A DNA stretch of 64,000 nt from positions 310,001 to 374,000 of the forward strand of contig NW_026516670.1 in the NCBI RefSeq assembly GCF_025766255.1. The letters are read 5' to 3'. Under the pieces are notes generated by a model, which saw only the letters and a program-made list of their open reading frames with translations, searched no databases and was not told where the DNA came from. Below, piece by piece: positions 1 through 12,800 of the stretch (its first letter is position 1; each line of letters opens with the position of its first letter). Origin of the DNA: Zychaea mexicana. Taxonomy: Eukaryota; Mucoromycota; Mucoromycetes; Mucorales; Lichtheimiaceae. The translations under genes and the position numbers were made by a program.

Positions 1-4
1 AACG

Positions 5-38
5 AATTATCAAGTTCTTCAAAAACAGCTTGATAATT
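5..38. repeat. Left subterminal palindromic repeat of the transposon
   Basis: Inverted halves AATTATCAAG and CTTGATAATT flank the spacer TTCTTCAAAAACAG. The same unit occurs three times at the other end of the element. In CACTA elements such subterminal repeats bind transposon proteins; that role here is inferred. Confidence 0.7.
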
Positions 39-618
39 ATCTGGCAAGGGGCAAGATTAAATAAAAAAACAGATATGTACCTTATGGCACCTGCAGCTGC
101 CACATTTGGTAGTTCTGTGCAAAAGTTTACAAAGCAACCTGATATGCAATTGGGAAAAAAAAAGTTGATGCATAAAATCATATAGTGAATGTCACTGCAT
201 CCTTTATGAAGGCATTAGCTTCCTCAAGATAGTCCCCCTCAAAAATATTTCTTCATACACAGTCCCCTCATCATCCTTTTTCTGGGGGATGAGGATTGCC
301 ATGCATCAATACTACGCGGCTATGCAATGACCATATATGATTTTAATTTATCTCCTTAATTTTTTGCATATACACAAACTATGGAGACAGAAAAGAAAAG
401 CAAAAAAGCAACTAGATCCCCTGATGCATTATTGTCGGTGCATAATGTCAAAGATAGCAAACTCACATACGGAAAAGTGCAGGACAATAACTATAGTAGC
501 AACTAGAAAAAATACCAGGGAAAAACTTAAGGGTGCACTTGAGAGAATATAAGCGGTTTAGTGCTGGTGCTGGCTGCTCGCTCATTTGTCTTCATTTCGT
601 TTTTTTTTTTTTTTCATA

Positions 619-3600
619 ATGCAGCATGATCGCAACGAGCCTTTAGTTGCGTGTCTTTGCACGCGGTGTTCTTCGGCTGGTGGAGGCTATCAAATGGTGA
701 GCCGCAGAATACGCGAATATCACCGAAACCGCGATTTTGACCAAGCCAGAGACAGGCACTCGCACAATGGTACTTTTACAGAATCGTCTCATAGTATTGA
801 AATGTCATAAGTCTCATTATTATGTGCTGTATATACAGTGAGTGCTATCGTTGCCGATATTGAGAGTACTTTACTGCAAGAAAATCCATCGCCATCCCCA
901 TCACCTTTAGGTGACAATTTGGATATGGATATAGACATGATCGATGATCCTCCCTCCTCCCCTGGTATGACGATGATTTGTAAATGCAATAAACATGGGA
1001 ATAGACGATTCACTATCATTGAGTAAATAGATACTGTTGCAGGCCGCCGTTTCACACCTTTTTCTGCCGAGGACAATGTGTTCTCGCTTGAAGAAACAGA
1101 CGATTCCGAGAGAGATCTCGACGATGATCTTGTTGTAAATGCTGACGATGTTGAGTATGGCGATGATGAAGCCAACATTGGAAATGGCAATATCGAACAA
1201 GGTTGGTTTTGCAAAGAACGGTTTTATTGTACGAAATGACAGAAATTAATGCTTTTTTTTCCCGAAAAAAAGACACTTACCTTGATCATCCTCCTCCTCC
1301 TCCTCCTCCTACCGTCCCTCAGCTCCATACTTATCCGCATCCGTTCATCTTTGTCATTCTTTTCCTTGTGTTGTTCCAATTACACTTCGTCTCGGAGCAT
1401 CTGTCGTGCACGATCATTGACTTTTGTATTTTACTTCTTGGTGATCTGCAACCCAATGTTTCCATTCCTGGCTCACTTGCAACTCTCCGTCGCCTTACTG
1501 GCTTCTCTGCGCTGACCGACCGACTACGCATTTATGTGTGCTGCTCTCGTTGTCATAGCCTGTACCTTTTATCTGACCCTGTCTGCCCAACAACATGCAC
1601 CAACGATGACATCCGTTATGGTAATTTGTGCGGCAATGCATTGTTCAAGATCAGTGGCAATCGAAGGGTTCCCATAAAGGTGTATGCGTACCAGCCCTTA
1701 TCTGCGAGTATCGAGAGGCTTTTTATGCGACCAGGATTTGAAGCAAAGATCGAGGAATGGCGAAACCGCAGACGAGTTGCAGACACATTTTTTGACATCT
1801 TTGATGGTGATATGTGGCGAGAGTTTCGAGACGGTGATGGCAGACCGTTTGTTGAGCAGCTTCGCTCCCTGTTGTTGACGTTGAATGTAGACTGGTTCGG
1901 CCCATTCCTAAACTCAACATACTCATGCGGTGCCATTTACTTATCTGTCAACAATCTTCCCCGGTCCGAGCGCTTCAAAACTGAAAACGTCATTCTCGTT
2001 GGTGTTATGCCGGGCCCACGAGAAGCAAGTACATCTGACATGAATCATTTTCTCCGTCCATTAGTTGATGAATTGTTGGAATGGTACAATGGCAAATTGA
2101 TCAGGACGTGTGAGCACCGACAAGGGACATTGGTCCGCTTGGCCTTGCTCATCAATGCTTGTGATATCCCTGCTGCACGGAAAACAAGCGGCTTCACGTC
2201 TCATGCCAGCCTTTGTGCCTGCCATAAATGCGATCGTCGATTCAATGTTTTTCCGGCCACGACCAACATCGATTACTCGGGATTCGACGTCGACAACTGG
2301 GCATTGAGGACGTACGAGGGAAATAGAGCCTGTGCTGAGCAGTGGCGTGCTGCGCCGACGATGACGGCAAGGCGGTCGCTTGAACGTGAGAATGGTACAC
2401 GATGGTCCGAGCTTCACCGACTTCACTACTTTGATCCAGTCCGTTGCACGATCATCGATCCAATGCACAATCTGTTCCTTGGCACGACAAAGCGGATGAC
2501 CAAAATATGGATCGATCGAGAACTGCTCACAAGAGCCGACTTGGAGCAAATGCAAGTGCTCGCAAACGGCATCGTCCTCCCGCCCGATTATGTTACCTTG
2601 AAGCGTAAAATCGAAAGTGGATTCTCGTTCATGACCGCCGACGATTGGAAATCGTGGTGCATCGTGTACTCGCCTTTGGTGCTCGATGGCCATCTCCCGC
2701 GTATGTATCTACAAAACTGGTTGATATTCGTGGACGCATGTCGTTTGTTGGTTAAGCCGTCAATAACTATGGACGAAATTGCAAAAGCAAGCACTCTGCT
2801 CCAGCAGTTTTGCACCGGTTTTGAGCGACTGTACGGCGCGGAGGAAGTCACACCTAACATGCACCTCCACATGCATTTGGACGCAACGATTGAAGATTTT
2901 GGACCCTTGTATGCTTACTGGCTCTTTTCTTTTGAACGGTACAACGGGTATCTAAAGGAGATTGATACCAACCAGAAGGATGCTTTTGAGGTGACGTTCA
3001 TGAAGAAGTTCTTGCAGAAGACCGGAGCTCGCGATTTTGTCCGATCGTTTGAAGCCCTCTTCGAAAATCGCCAACACCATTTCAGCTTTCTGAATGCTTT
3101 TCTGGACCTTGTGCAGCCGATCCCACAAGCCGTCAATGTTATGCAGCATCAGTTCGATGTCCATGCGTTTCTGGCTTTGTCTACCGATGTTAGAGTCACT
3201 TCTGTCACAGGAAGCGAGCCGCTACCGCCAGACGCATATCCTTTGGATTACGGACGGATAGCATATATGCCTGCTCAACTGTATGATTTCTTGTTCGAAT
3301 TCTACCAAGTAGCATATGGTGTGCCTTTCCGTCGTCATAACCAAGCTGGTGATGGGCAAGGTTTTGTCAGTGATCAATACTGGAAAATCAAGACAATAAC
3401 AATGATGGGACAGACCTACCGCAGTACCGAAGCGAGATCGCGACGGGGTGCATATGCGCAGGTTCTCTTCCATGCTGACGACCGTGGGGAAGTAATGGCT
3501 TGGCCTTGCGAAATCCAATTTTTCTTTCGCCATATGCAGCTTGTTCACGGTCAGCAAACTGAGCATATTTTTGCGTACGTCCGTTGGTACGGCATCCACG

Positions 3601-3794
3601 GAGACAACGACGGCCAACGATTCTCAGACCCTTTCATTGAAACTTGGCGTAGTCGGTTTCGAGCTCCAGCGTGGGATTGCATTCTACCTGTTCATCGTTT
3701 GTATGGGCAAATCGCTGTTGTGAAACTCGGCGCACAGTCAAGCGCAAACGCAAGAACAGTTGTTATCCCTTTGCCAAAGAAAATGTTAGCGTAA
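619..3794 (+). CDS. TNP2-family transposase (CACTA/Plavaka-like)
   Basis: The main open frame (ends 3794) encodes a tnp2-like transposase. A conserved DPMHNLFLGTTKR block near 2460 is the usual D-x-MH-x-x-FLG signature of this family, and CHKCDRRF near 2220 is a CxxC motif. A hydrophobic stretch (about 1340-1440) precedes the block IYVCCSRCHSLYLLS. Upstream exons fit: 619-793 begins MQHDRNEP and carries CLCTRC, a common N-terminal motif of these transposases; 839-964 and 1043-1201 are acidic; all three are joined in phase 1. The junction from 1201 into the main exon (between about 1202 and 1323) did not close with a clear GT-AG pair, so the N-terminal join is unresolved. It would act in the nucleus on the element's termini. 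No stop interrupts the core, so it may be functional. Confidence 0.8.
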
Positions 3795-4188
3795 TCATCT
3801 CACTCACTGCTTTTCCTCTATTTCTCATCTTTTTCGTTTTAAAAATTCTTCTTGACATACGCTTTCCATACAAAGTACGACTATGATCTGTTTCCAGGGG
3901 CTGCGGATGGGAAGAGCAAGTAGCCTTTTTACCAGCATTTGCAAGTGATCAGTTTGATGGTGCGAATGTGAGTAAGTGTAAGAAAACAACGCGTGGATAA
4001 TATGAAAGGTGAAAAGGGAAACCCCGTTTTTTTTTTCGAAGTGGCTGAAAAATAAGTGTACCATCAGTACCCCAACCAATCTGTCCCGCGTTTCTTTGCT
4101 TACCCCCAATTGCAAAATCACTGTGTTTGTGCCCACCCCAAACCCACACGGCATACAGCCATGCGACCATTTTATTCTTTTTATTTTT

Positions 4189-5247
4189 TTAAACATCTTT
4201 TACCCAACCGGCCAGCTTCTCACGAGCGCTGTCAGGCAAGGCAACAGGATCAACACCGTCCACTCTCGTCAACTTGTTGGCCTCAGTAGCAGGACTGTTC
4301 GCATCGAGATGCTGTAAAAACAAATTGGCCTGCAAACAGTTTGTCAAGATCTCTGTCAAAGAAGCCACGACGAACCATTCCAAAATACATACCCTTTCAT
4401 TGCGCCATTGCTGCTTACGGACCACAACGCGCTTCCCTACTTCACCAGTGTATTCACCGTCCGTCTCTTCTTCAGACATAAACTCAACTTGGAGTAATGC
4501 CTCCCCTCCTGCGTAGGACGCCTCCAACTGGACCTGATGCCGTCGGAAGACTGCGAGACGTCGCTTGAACTTCTACTCAACATATATCATGAGACAAATA
4601 CTAACAGCATACATACTATATCTATTACCATATGACGACGACCATTGCGGCGGTTGATCACCTTTCTTCGTGCTGCACGCTCAGCTGACTGACGATTACA
4701 CGTGCGCGCATTGTCAAAGTATGTGTACACCTTTTTGGCCAGTTCATCATACGTGATTTCAAACTGGCCGAGGCCTAGTACGTACTCGATGATACTGGCA
4801 CGAACGCTACGGTTATGGGTGCTTCGAAAACCTTCGTTCCAACGAAAGCCTTCCTGTTTCAAAACGTTGTGATGATGGCGTATCGCATCCTTTATATGAT
4901 TATATCAGGATATCATGCTAATTACTTCCATATTAAAAAGATGTTATTAACTTTCTTACAGAAACCTGCGGTGCACGGGTCATTTGCGCGCCTTGGCCAT
5001 GAGTACTGACCACAGCTAGGCTATCCGCAACTTGTGTTGCTGCTTGTTGTTGCACCTGCGCCTGTCGAGCAACTACGTTTGCCATAGCCTGCAGTTGGTG
5101 CTCTTGCGTGGCGCTATGTGCCTCCAGCGTTCTTATACGATCTTCCATGGCCAACATGGCATTGGCGGAATTTTCCCGCTCAACAGCAACCCGACGTTCT
5201 TCGATGCGTTGCTGTCTGGCAGCATTGCGTTCTCCTATTGTGGGCAT
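4189..5247 (-). CDS. Transposon accessory protein, coiled-coil/basic (289 aa)
   Basis: Four exons with phase-0 introns close perfectly: 5247-4960, 4889-4629, 4572-4393 and 4329-4189 (870 nt, 289 aa). The N-terminus is a glutamine/alanine/arginine-rich likely coiled coil (MPTIGERNAARQQRIEERR onward). The middle holds a basic region (ERAARRKVINRRNGRRH) joined to KFKRRLAVFRRHQ. An acidic stretch EEETDGEYTGE follows. It faces the transposase tail to tail inside the same element. I do not recognise the family. By analogy with the second protein of CACTA elements it could bind the subterminal palindromes, which is inference only. Confidence 0.65.
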
Positions 5248-6439
5248 CTACACAGTATTTCAGTATACGGCACTCAATAACTATATGGTCAACGCTACTT
5301 ATTACGCTTACTATGTAGTAGTGTGGATTGAAGGTGTGGATAAGGTAAGTTCTATTGGGATTAATTAATTGGGGGACGTTTTTATAGGGATACACAATGA
5401 TCCTATGCAGGGTGGTGATGATGGAGTTGTGGACAGCAGGAACTTGCCTAAATGACTTTTTTTTTAGATTGATATATTTTCCCTGACTGCATGATTTGGT
5501 TATTTTGTCTCTTCTTTTCCCTTTTTTCTTCTTTTCATACTTCCACGTCGTATTTTATCACCAACCATGAATCTTCTTTTTCTATGGTAAGAATCTATAT
5601 AACATGGTCATTTTCTATCTTTCACATACTTTCAACTTTGTACCGATGATGTTCTTTCAATCACTAACTGCATTCTTTATGAATCTCAAGACATCATCAC
5701 TGAGTTACAAGGAAACGGTGTAAGCTCTCTCTCCTCTTTTTACAGTCTTTTCTGATGGTTGAGAGGTTCAGATACTAATAGTCTCTTATATTATATTTGC
5801 CCACGCTTTCAATTGTCTGAAGCTGTTAGCATTTATATCTTCTTATTCAGAGTCTTTGTTTGCACCTGACTGTTGCCACACAAGTAGCGCTATCTGTAAG
5901 TATGCTTTCTTTCTATCTTCGTTTCTTTTCTACTGCTGATTTCACCGGTTTAACAACTACTTTTTTTTTCTTTATGTATCTCGCCTCTTAGACATTGCTA
6001 CTGAGTTCTCCTCTTACGATTTGGCCCTCTAATTTTGCGAATCGCCTTGCTGTAGATTAGCAATTCTTTGTTGCCGTGCCAATGCCGCCCCAGCACACCA
6101 ACCAATATAGCACTTCCCTTTAGAATAGAAATTTTTGCTTACTTTCATCTCCATAGCATGTTTTTATTTGTAATAATCGTCAATCAATTTTTAATAATAA
6201 AACCGGTTTCGAGCAACCATAACACGTAATTTCACGATCCAAAAAATAATTATACAACCAATTGCCTTGCTACTCTGATCAGTATGCATGTAAAGAAGTA
6301 CATTAAAATATGCGATGCAGAACTCTGTTGCGAATTTGACTGAACCTAGTACCCAATTCATATGTAATGTGATATAGAACCCAACCACTACTGCATACAT
6401 AATATCAAAAACCCCCATTTCCGCGTACATGCATGAGCA
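5248..6439. other. Non-coding part of the transposon
   Basis: AT-rich sequence between the accessory gene start and the right subterminal repeats. No credible coding region; short open frames have no composition or motif support. The accessory-gene promoter should lie just above 5247, but no clear TATA box stands out. Confidence 0.5.
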
Positions 6440-6582
6440 AATTATCAAGTGGTGAAAAACAGCTTGATAATAACAATCGAAGCTGTTTCTGCATAATTAT
6501 CAAGCTGTTCAAAAACAACGTGATAACTACATAGCAAGCTATTATCAAGCTATTATCAAGCTGTTTTTGACTACTTGATAAT
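6440..6582. repeat. Right subterminal palindromic repeat cluster
   Basis: Three palindromic copies of ATTATCAAG-spacer-CTTGATAAT lie at 6440-6472, 6495-6527 and 6552-6582, with an extra half-site at 6541-6549. The spacers share a core of the type CTGTTCAAAAACA in one or the other orientation. They match the repeat at position 5 and mark the right subterminal region of the transposon. Confidence 0.75.
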
Positions 6583-6599
6583 AGCCTACACACCCAGTG
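6583..6599. repeat. Candidate right terminal inverted repeat
   Basis: Read on minus from 6599 the sequence begins CACTGGGTGTGTAGGC and then runs into the subterminal palindromes. The CACTG start resembles CACTA-superfamily termini. The partner is outside the window, so the call rests on position and the first five bases only. Confidence 0.45.
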
Positions 6600-7099
6600 A
6601 TATAATAAATTAATGAGTAACCAGGCTAGACCTTTAGGTCGACGCCCGAAGAATCGAAGATTCTGAGCTCGACTAGATATATATATAGTTAACAATTTTG
6701 TTGTTTACAAAAAAAAATTGTAACTATGAATATATCTCCTGAGTAATCGTCATTGGTATATCCTATTTCAAGCAACATTCCTATCTATATAAACATCAGT
6801 CCTTACTGAACTAAATAAGAAAAAAACTTTCTGGAATGTCCCTAATTATTAGAGAAAATACTAGTTTAAAAATAGAGCTTCAAAGTACTTGAGCTGAACT
6901 TTAATAAAACTAAATAGGTGCTGACCTACTAGCTTAGCAGTCTATCAGACTCACTAAGGTTCTTGAGGAACTTAGCTTCTATTAGCAAGTTGATACCTAC
7001 TAAGTGGTTTCAACACCATAATTACACTGTTTCTATAGATAACTCCCATCTTGATAAAATGGGTAGTATAAATAACACTACTTACTAATAATCCATCCT
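6600..7099. other. AT-rich junction between transposon and LINE remnant
   Basis: Contains a short self-complementary stretch (AGAATCGAAGATTCT near 6649) and a TA run near 6675. No gene is visible. It may be the flank of, or a leader remnant of, the LINE that follows. Confidence 0.4.
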
Positions 7100-9895
7100 T
7101 TCCCTATTCCGTACATGTACTCCCTACTATTTCGCATCATATCCTCTCTTGCAAGATCGCAAACTTTACTATCCACTGCTTATACTTCCCACCAAGTGGA
7201 CTCACACCTTCGCAAGCCAAATATCATCCCTATCCATCCTCTACTAATCTCATCTGACAACCACTAGCAGCACGTGAAACCTGTCCACGTCAGTTGTGGC
7301 ACCTCAACAAATTATACAATGATGAACCTCGAAAGAAGTCTAAGAACCTATTCACAGAAAAAGTAAAAGATATCGATTCCCAGACCTAAATCGCCATTGA
7401 CAACGATGCTATTGAGTCTGATATTGACCATCTAACCGACCAACTAACACATTGCATCCACATGCCAGTAGATCAATCAATAGGCCGTAGGACTCTACAC
7501 CTGCCTCAGGGTAAAATGGTTTGGAATGATGAGCTTAAGATAGCCTTCCAATAGCGAGAACTCTGTTATCAACGAAAGATAAAAGCAATAGGACTATAAC
7601 GCGGAAAATGTACTGTTAACCATCGCGAAGCATCAAAGAAATTTGATTTCTGAGTCCAAAAACGAAAAAGACAAGCCTGGCGGAATATTTGTCTCAAAGA
7701 AGCTCATGACGATTTATCTAACACAACGGCAACTATTAAAAGAATTAGGCAAAATCGGGTAGTTAATTCAACTGTTGCGGATATGGCTGGACCAGAAGCC
7801 GCTGTTAACAAAATGTCACGACAACTAGCACGCACGTTTGCTAGCAATGCGTTACCTAGAGTAAGAGCCAACTCGCCACCTCGTCCAATAGATCCCGATA
7901 TTATCGACGATATTCCTGTTTCAGTAATACGTAAAGTACCTACAAGATGCGCTACATTCCTCCTCCCTACCGATAAATTTTGTCTAAGAGGTTTTCGTAC
8001 CCAGCGTGGCGCATTGGATCAAGCTCTTTGCCTACACGAGTTCTGTTTCCGCCATCGTCCAGATCATAATAACACAAGCCCGGTCCTTGCCTTCTTGGAT
8101 ATCAAATCCGCCTATGATACAGTGGATCGCGCCATTATATGGCGTGCGCTGGAACCAACGGCTGCCTCTCCTCTCTTAGGATTGCTACAAAGCCTTTTTG
8201 AAGACGTATTTATGCAAGTATCGTTATCTGGTACCACATCAAGAACTTTTTGGCCCGCCACTGGGGTTCTGAAGGATCCATTCTGTCACCTCACTTGTAT
8301 TTTATCTATATCAATTCTTTACCTCAATTCCTTCGTTCCCCTGCTTCCCTCTACCCTGATTTCTCTGATTCCGACTCAGATTTTGAGATCGGCTCTATAC
8401 TTTCACCGCGTCAATGTCCTCATCTTCTGGTTTGTGGTAAATGGTTCAATGCACTGTTAAACGTTGACAATGTTGTGTTTTGATTGGCAGTAGATTCAGC
8501 ATTCAACAATTACTGAACCGCGCCAAAGAACACTCATATAAACTTGGATATCGCTGGAATCCAAGTAAATGTGTCGTACTGCAACAACCAACTAGCCAAA
8601 GAACCAATCCCCTTCCGCCACTCCACTTATATAATCAGCCACTCCCCACAGCATCCAACTTCGTTTACCTCGGTATACCTTACAATGCTAGTGGTATGAT
8701 CCACACCAACATCTCATCCAACGCACATCGCCTCTACTCTCACTGCTATGCGTACACTGCGCACTATTGGTTGTAATCCGCCGCACGGCTTTCCTCGCCA
8801 TCTCGCCGTTAAAATTTACAAGCAGTTTACCCGACCCCATTTTCGAATATGGATCAGCAATTGCAACATCATGGACAAGACCGATGCCTTCGCTACATCT
8901 TTGGCGGCCACTCAAATTCCTCATCACTGTTATCTGACTCGTGCTTGTGACTTACCTGACGATGCATTATTGACCCAATTACGAACATGTCTACGGGATC
9001 AGCGCCATCAATGAAACAAGCTTCAAACGTTCAACGCAATATGGAAATCACTGTCATCACCACGAGATCTAAAATCCAGTGTACGCACATATCGCGCCAC
9101 CAACCTTCGTAAGTTACAAGAAGGCCCTAATACAGGTGTCCTTATGTCCGCTTGTCGTCGCTCACTTGAGCTTGGTCCCACCTTCTTCCTAGCCATTGAT
9201 ATGGTAAGGAGAATTTCCATGCTGGTCAGCAGACCAATTTTAAAAATTTCTGACGATTTGTAATCCGCTCTCGTTCGTTTCGGTTCTCTCCCCCGACACT
9301 CTTTCAACCGCTTTTTTTCTATTACTGTATTCAAATATGACATAATTGTCACTTACCCATTTGCTCAGGAACGAAAGCTTTTAAAGCCATTATCATTGTA
9401 TGCCATTAGTACCAAAGTTGTAACACAGGCATGTTCGGTCAAGTGAATCTTTCGTATATCACCATGACATTCAGAAAACGTAACCACCTACTCCGCTGGC
9501 GGATGGGTTGGCTATCCGTAGAACGGATCCAATGTACCAATTGTAACAATAACCACACCAGTCACCACCATCTCATTGAATGTCTCGATATCGCGTATCA
9601 ACTGGACTTACCATCTGATGCAGCACCAAATCCAATCGACCACCTCTTTAACAAACTTCCTCGTAACCCACCAAATAATCCACAAGCCATTTGGTTTTGG
9701 CAACAGCAATGACCAAAATCAATGTTAGCGCTCGAACAACTTGATAAGATATTTCATCCAGATTTGAATGATGATATACCTGATGATCCGGAACTAGGTC
9801 TACAATTATTTGTGGGCTGGTTAACAGCGCCTCCTCCAATATTGCCTCCAGCACTCGCTGCCACGTCTACATTACTTAACACAGCATTATAGGCT
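7100..9895 (+). mobile_element. Degenerate non-LTR (LINE) retrotransposon
   Basis: Reverse-transcriptase and C-terminal LINE motifs lie in order on plus but are broken by stops and frameshifts. Only a hint of the upstream endonuclease end remains before 7290. After the last coding block a CT-rich tail (about 9920-9945) follows. No poly(A) tail or target duplication was identified, so both boundaries are approximate. Confidence 0.75.
7290..9712 (+). pseudogene. LINE ORF2 remnant: reverse transcriptase, frameshifted
   Basis: Fragments in three frames read as one reverse transcriptase. 7290-7780 is the linker (VWNDELKIAFQ then stops). 7783-8270 has GFRTQRGALDQALCLHE and LAFLDIKSAYDTVDRAIIW, classic fingers/palm motifs. 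A frame change near 8270 continues as EGSILSPHLYFIYINSLP. The position of the catalytic YADD-type box reads LNVDNVVF, so the second catalytic aspartate is gone. 8480-8700 carries GYRWNPSKCVVLQ and NFVYLGIPYNASG, typical of the RT C-terminus. 9431-9712 ends with CTNCNNNHTSHHHLIEC, a CCHC-like knuckle. In-frame stops around 7390 and 7555 confirm decay. Confidence 0.8.
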
Positions 9896-12800
9896 GCCGG
9901 TGACCTCATTCAATCTCTATTTCTCTCTCTCTCTCCACTCTCTTTTGTAAATACTATTCCCACCCCCTAACGTAATCTATATTAAAAACCTAAAATCTGT
10001 TTCATGTCACTAACAGCTCCGCTCTTCTATTTTACGCACAGACCACCGATGAGGCTTGACGTTTGAAAGTTTAATTTTCTTTGTATTACCTCTTTTGTCC
10101 CCTCACAACTGTCCATTTTACCTTTTTCCCTTGTCATATAAGGGTTGTTCATTCTGCTCTCTCTGGTGAATTATTTCTATATCTCTCTTCAACCTGAACT
10201 TTGGTACGGTCATATGCTCCATAGAGCGCGGCCCCATAGAAAATCTCACTAATAAACTTATTAAACCAGTTATACCTCGGACAAGTTGTCTCGATGTCTA
10301 CCTCTTCGAAGCTTCAATACAAATACGCATACCAATCGCAAGTCTACGACATATTAAAATATGTTTTTTTGAAATACCAAATGCTTCCAGCTCTACATTA
10401 TTGCGCTGCTAAAATCCAGCGCTCCTCATATAATCTATTCAACAACGCTGTAGAGGTTGGTTTTACAAAGTTAATTAATAAAAAGTATATTTTGGCTTTC
10501 ATGGTTTTTCAATCACATTAAGGCGCAGGCTATGGCTGGACCTGGAAATAATAAAATGCTACAGTTTACTACACACGCCGTCATTCTGTCACTTACTTTC
10601 TTCTAAAAGCACTTACGAATTTTAAATGTAGGTTCTAGATTATGATTGAAGAAAAATCTTCTCGATTGATAACAATAACAACAGAGATATCATATTATTT
10701 ATAGCACTTTCAAAATTGAGAGTAATTTTGACACGTACCGCTCTCAGCTTCCAAAAAGAGAGCACTTTTCTTTCTTTCTCTTCTAAAGCCTAAAGCAACC
10801 CACATCCCACCAAACACCAATACACTTACGCAACTTTTGATTGACACATTGAAGAGACAGTAATCGCAACAGTAAAACTAACACCATCAAGAGACAAAAG
10901 AAAAAGCAACTGGCCGCTTATATCCGACTTCGTTTTTTTATTCACAAGCAAATTCACAAACCATTTCAGTACCCGGCCAGACAAATCAACAGTAACATGT
11001 GCATGTAGGTCTAATTATACTCTCTTTTTTAAATTGTAAAGAGTAGCACGGCTTGCTATTTACCAGACTTCAGATTAACGTACATATGTAATGAACGTGC
11101 TTTAACATTGTGTGGTATGGAGAACGCTTGATCTGCATTCCCAGGCCCCTTACTAGTCAGAGGGACGCTCATTTGGGTGATGCAAAAGGAGTACAAAGGA
11201 TCGGTCTCTCCAAATATTGATTGAGATTTGATACATCTCACCTTTAAACGCGTTTTTTGTTTATATAAAGGCTCTGTTTAGCAGCGACCAGACTTGTCAA
11301 GCGAAGCCAACTGTGGACCGATTGTTGCCAACCCAAGGCAGAACAACATCAAAGTGATACATCAAGAGCTCTCGTGCGATGTATGGGCCAAATTTTAATT
11401 GTAGCGACTAAGCCATCTCTGCTTGATGCTGATGCTGTCGCAACGATGCCAATGAGAAAGGCGCCAAATCGTAGCACTACAGGTTGTGAGCAACGATTCG
11501 ACCCACGTCATTGAGGTCGGGAAATGCAGGAGCTTGGACTTCTTTCACAGCTCTCAAAAAATCTCTTCCTGTTGGTCTGGCGAGTCCGCACTTAGTCATA
11601 TTGTCGGCTCGCATCGACTATACTGAATAAACTCCAGGCAGTATTGTTAATTCCCCCGAACTATAAATGTTGCTCATTAAATAGCTTAAATACCAGTTTG
11701 TGGACTTCAAGTGTTACAAAATACGGTTCTCGTCGCTTTCAAGCACCAACACATACAAAGGATTGTGGCATTGCTTTGACCGTAATCGCACAGTCACTGG
11801 GATGCTTTCCCCCCAACCGTTTCGAATAAGCCTCGTGCACTCTATTTTGACAGTTCTATCTCCAGCCGTAGTGGACAAGTCGATAAAAATGAGACCCGTT
11901 AAACGGTGGCACTGCACGTATATGAAGTATCAAATCTCGCTCGAGCTAAGTTCGCTATCAATTTTACAGCTACACGCCAAGCTTGCTTATTAAATACAAG
12001 AGCTTCTTTCTATGACAATGTACGTGATAAACATCGCCTTCGTGTATCAGACGATCACGCGAAATGTATGCATCTTTATTTGAGAGCACATAAAGTGACC
12101 TTGTATCTCCATTTATATAAATGCAATGTGATACTCACTTTCGAGTGACACGATTCAGGAGTTCTCATCATAAGAGAAACGTACTGAACAAATAAAATTG
12201 CTCGCTTTTCCATGGACGTAATATATTTTGCTTTTGATGAGTGATACAGCAACCGCCAGCCTTGGAAGTCTATTTTCCACTTTGGACTGAATTGGAATAT
12301 AGACACAAGTTAGATGTACTTGTACCTTGCCTGAAGAATTGTTATTTTTATACACTACAATCGCTAATAAGTAGTTTTCTTTGAAAGCTGGAGTGCTGCT
12401 GTCTGCTAAAGAGGGATAGCGAGAAGGAAGGACGACAGTGTATTGTGTGAACAACATGGGCAACAGAATGCATAAAGTAGAGTGAATGCGGTTATTTCTT
12501 TTGACTTACCACCCATTGTTACATTTGTGGACTTAGGTCAGTTTCAACTTTTCTGGCCATTATACTCGCTTTAGGTTGGGTTAACTCATTGTCGTTCATA
12601 GGGGGCAAAATAAGCTTTGTTGCTGCAGACTTTTAGAGAACTGATAATGCTTAGTCCATGAGGATCCTCATCCTCCCTCTATGATGTTTAGCAATGGTGC
12701 ACAATATCTTCTCCTTTCTCCAGCTCATTCGTTGTGATGGTACGAGCAACATAAGCCTGGTATGCACTATGTATACATACTGTAAACTTCCCTTATTAGT

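Larger units (their letters stand above)
1..6599. mobile_element. CACTA/Plavaka-like DNA transposon, left end outside window
   Basis: The interval holds a TNP2-type transposase gene on plus and a convergent accessory gene on minus. Palindromic subterminal repeats built on ATTATCAAG...CTTGATAAT occur at position 5 and in three copies at 6440-6582. Read inward, the right end begins CACTGGGTGTGTAGGC at 6599, a CACTG start compatible with the CACTA superfamily. The three bases after it are ATA, a candidate 3-bp target duplication, but the matching left flank lies before position 1. The transposase reading frame is long and largely intact, so the copy may be recent. Assignment between CACTA proper and the related fungal Plavaka group is inference. 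Confidence 0.75.

Noticed and set aside
2061..2693. 210-codon minus-strand frame inside the transposase
   Set aside because: Antisense to the conserved core of the transposase; no independent support.
7100..9895. LINE considered as a centromere marker (Grem-LINE1-type)
   Set aside because: A single decayed copy amid ordinary genes gives no evidence for a centromere, and family identity cannot be tested here.
11056..12463. Several 60-100 codon frames on both strands
   Set aside because: Overlapping, without consistent splice sites or recognisable domains.
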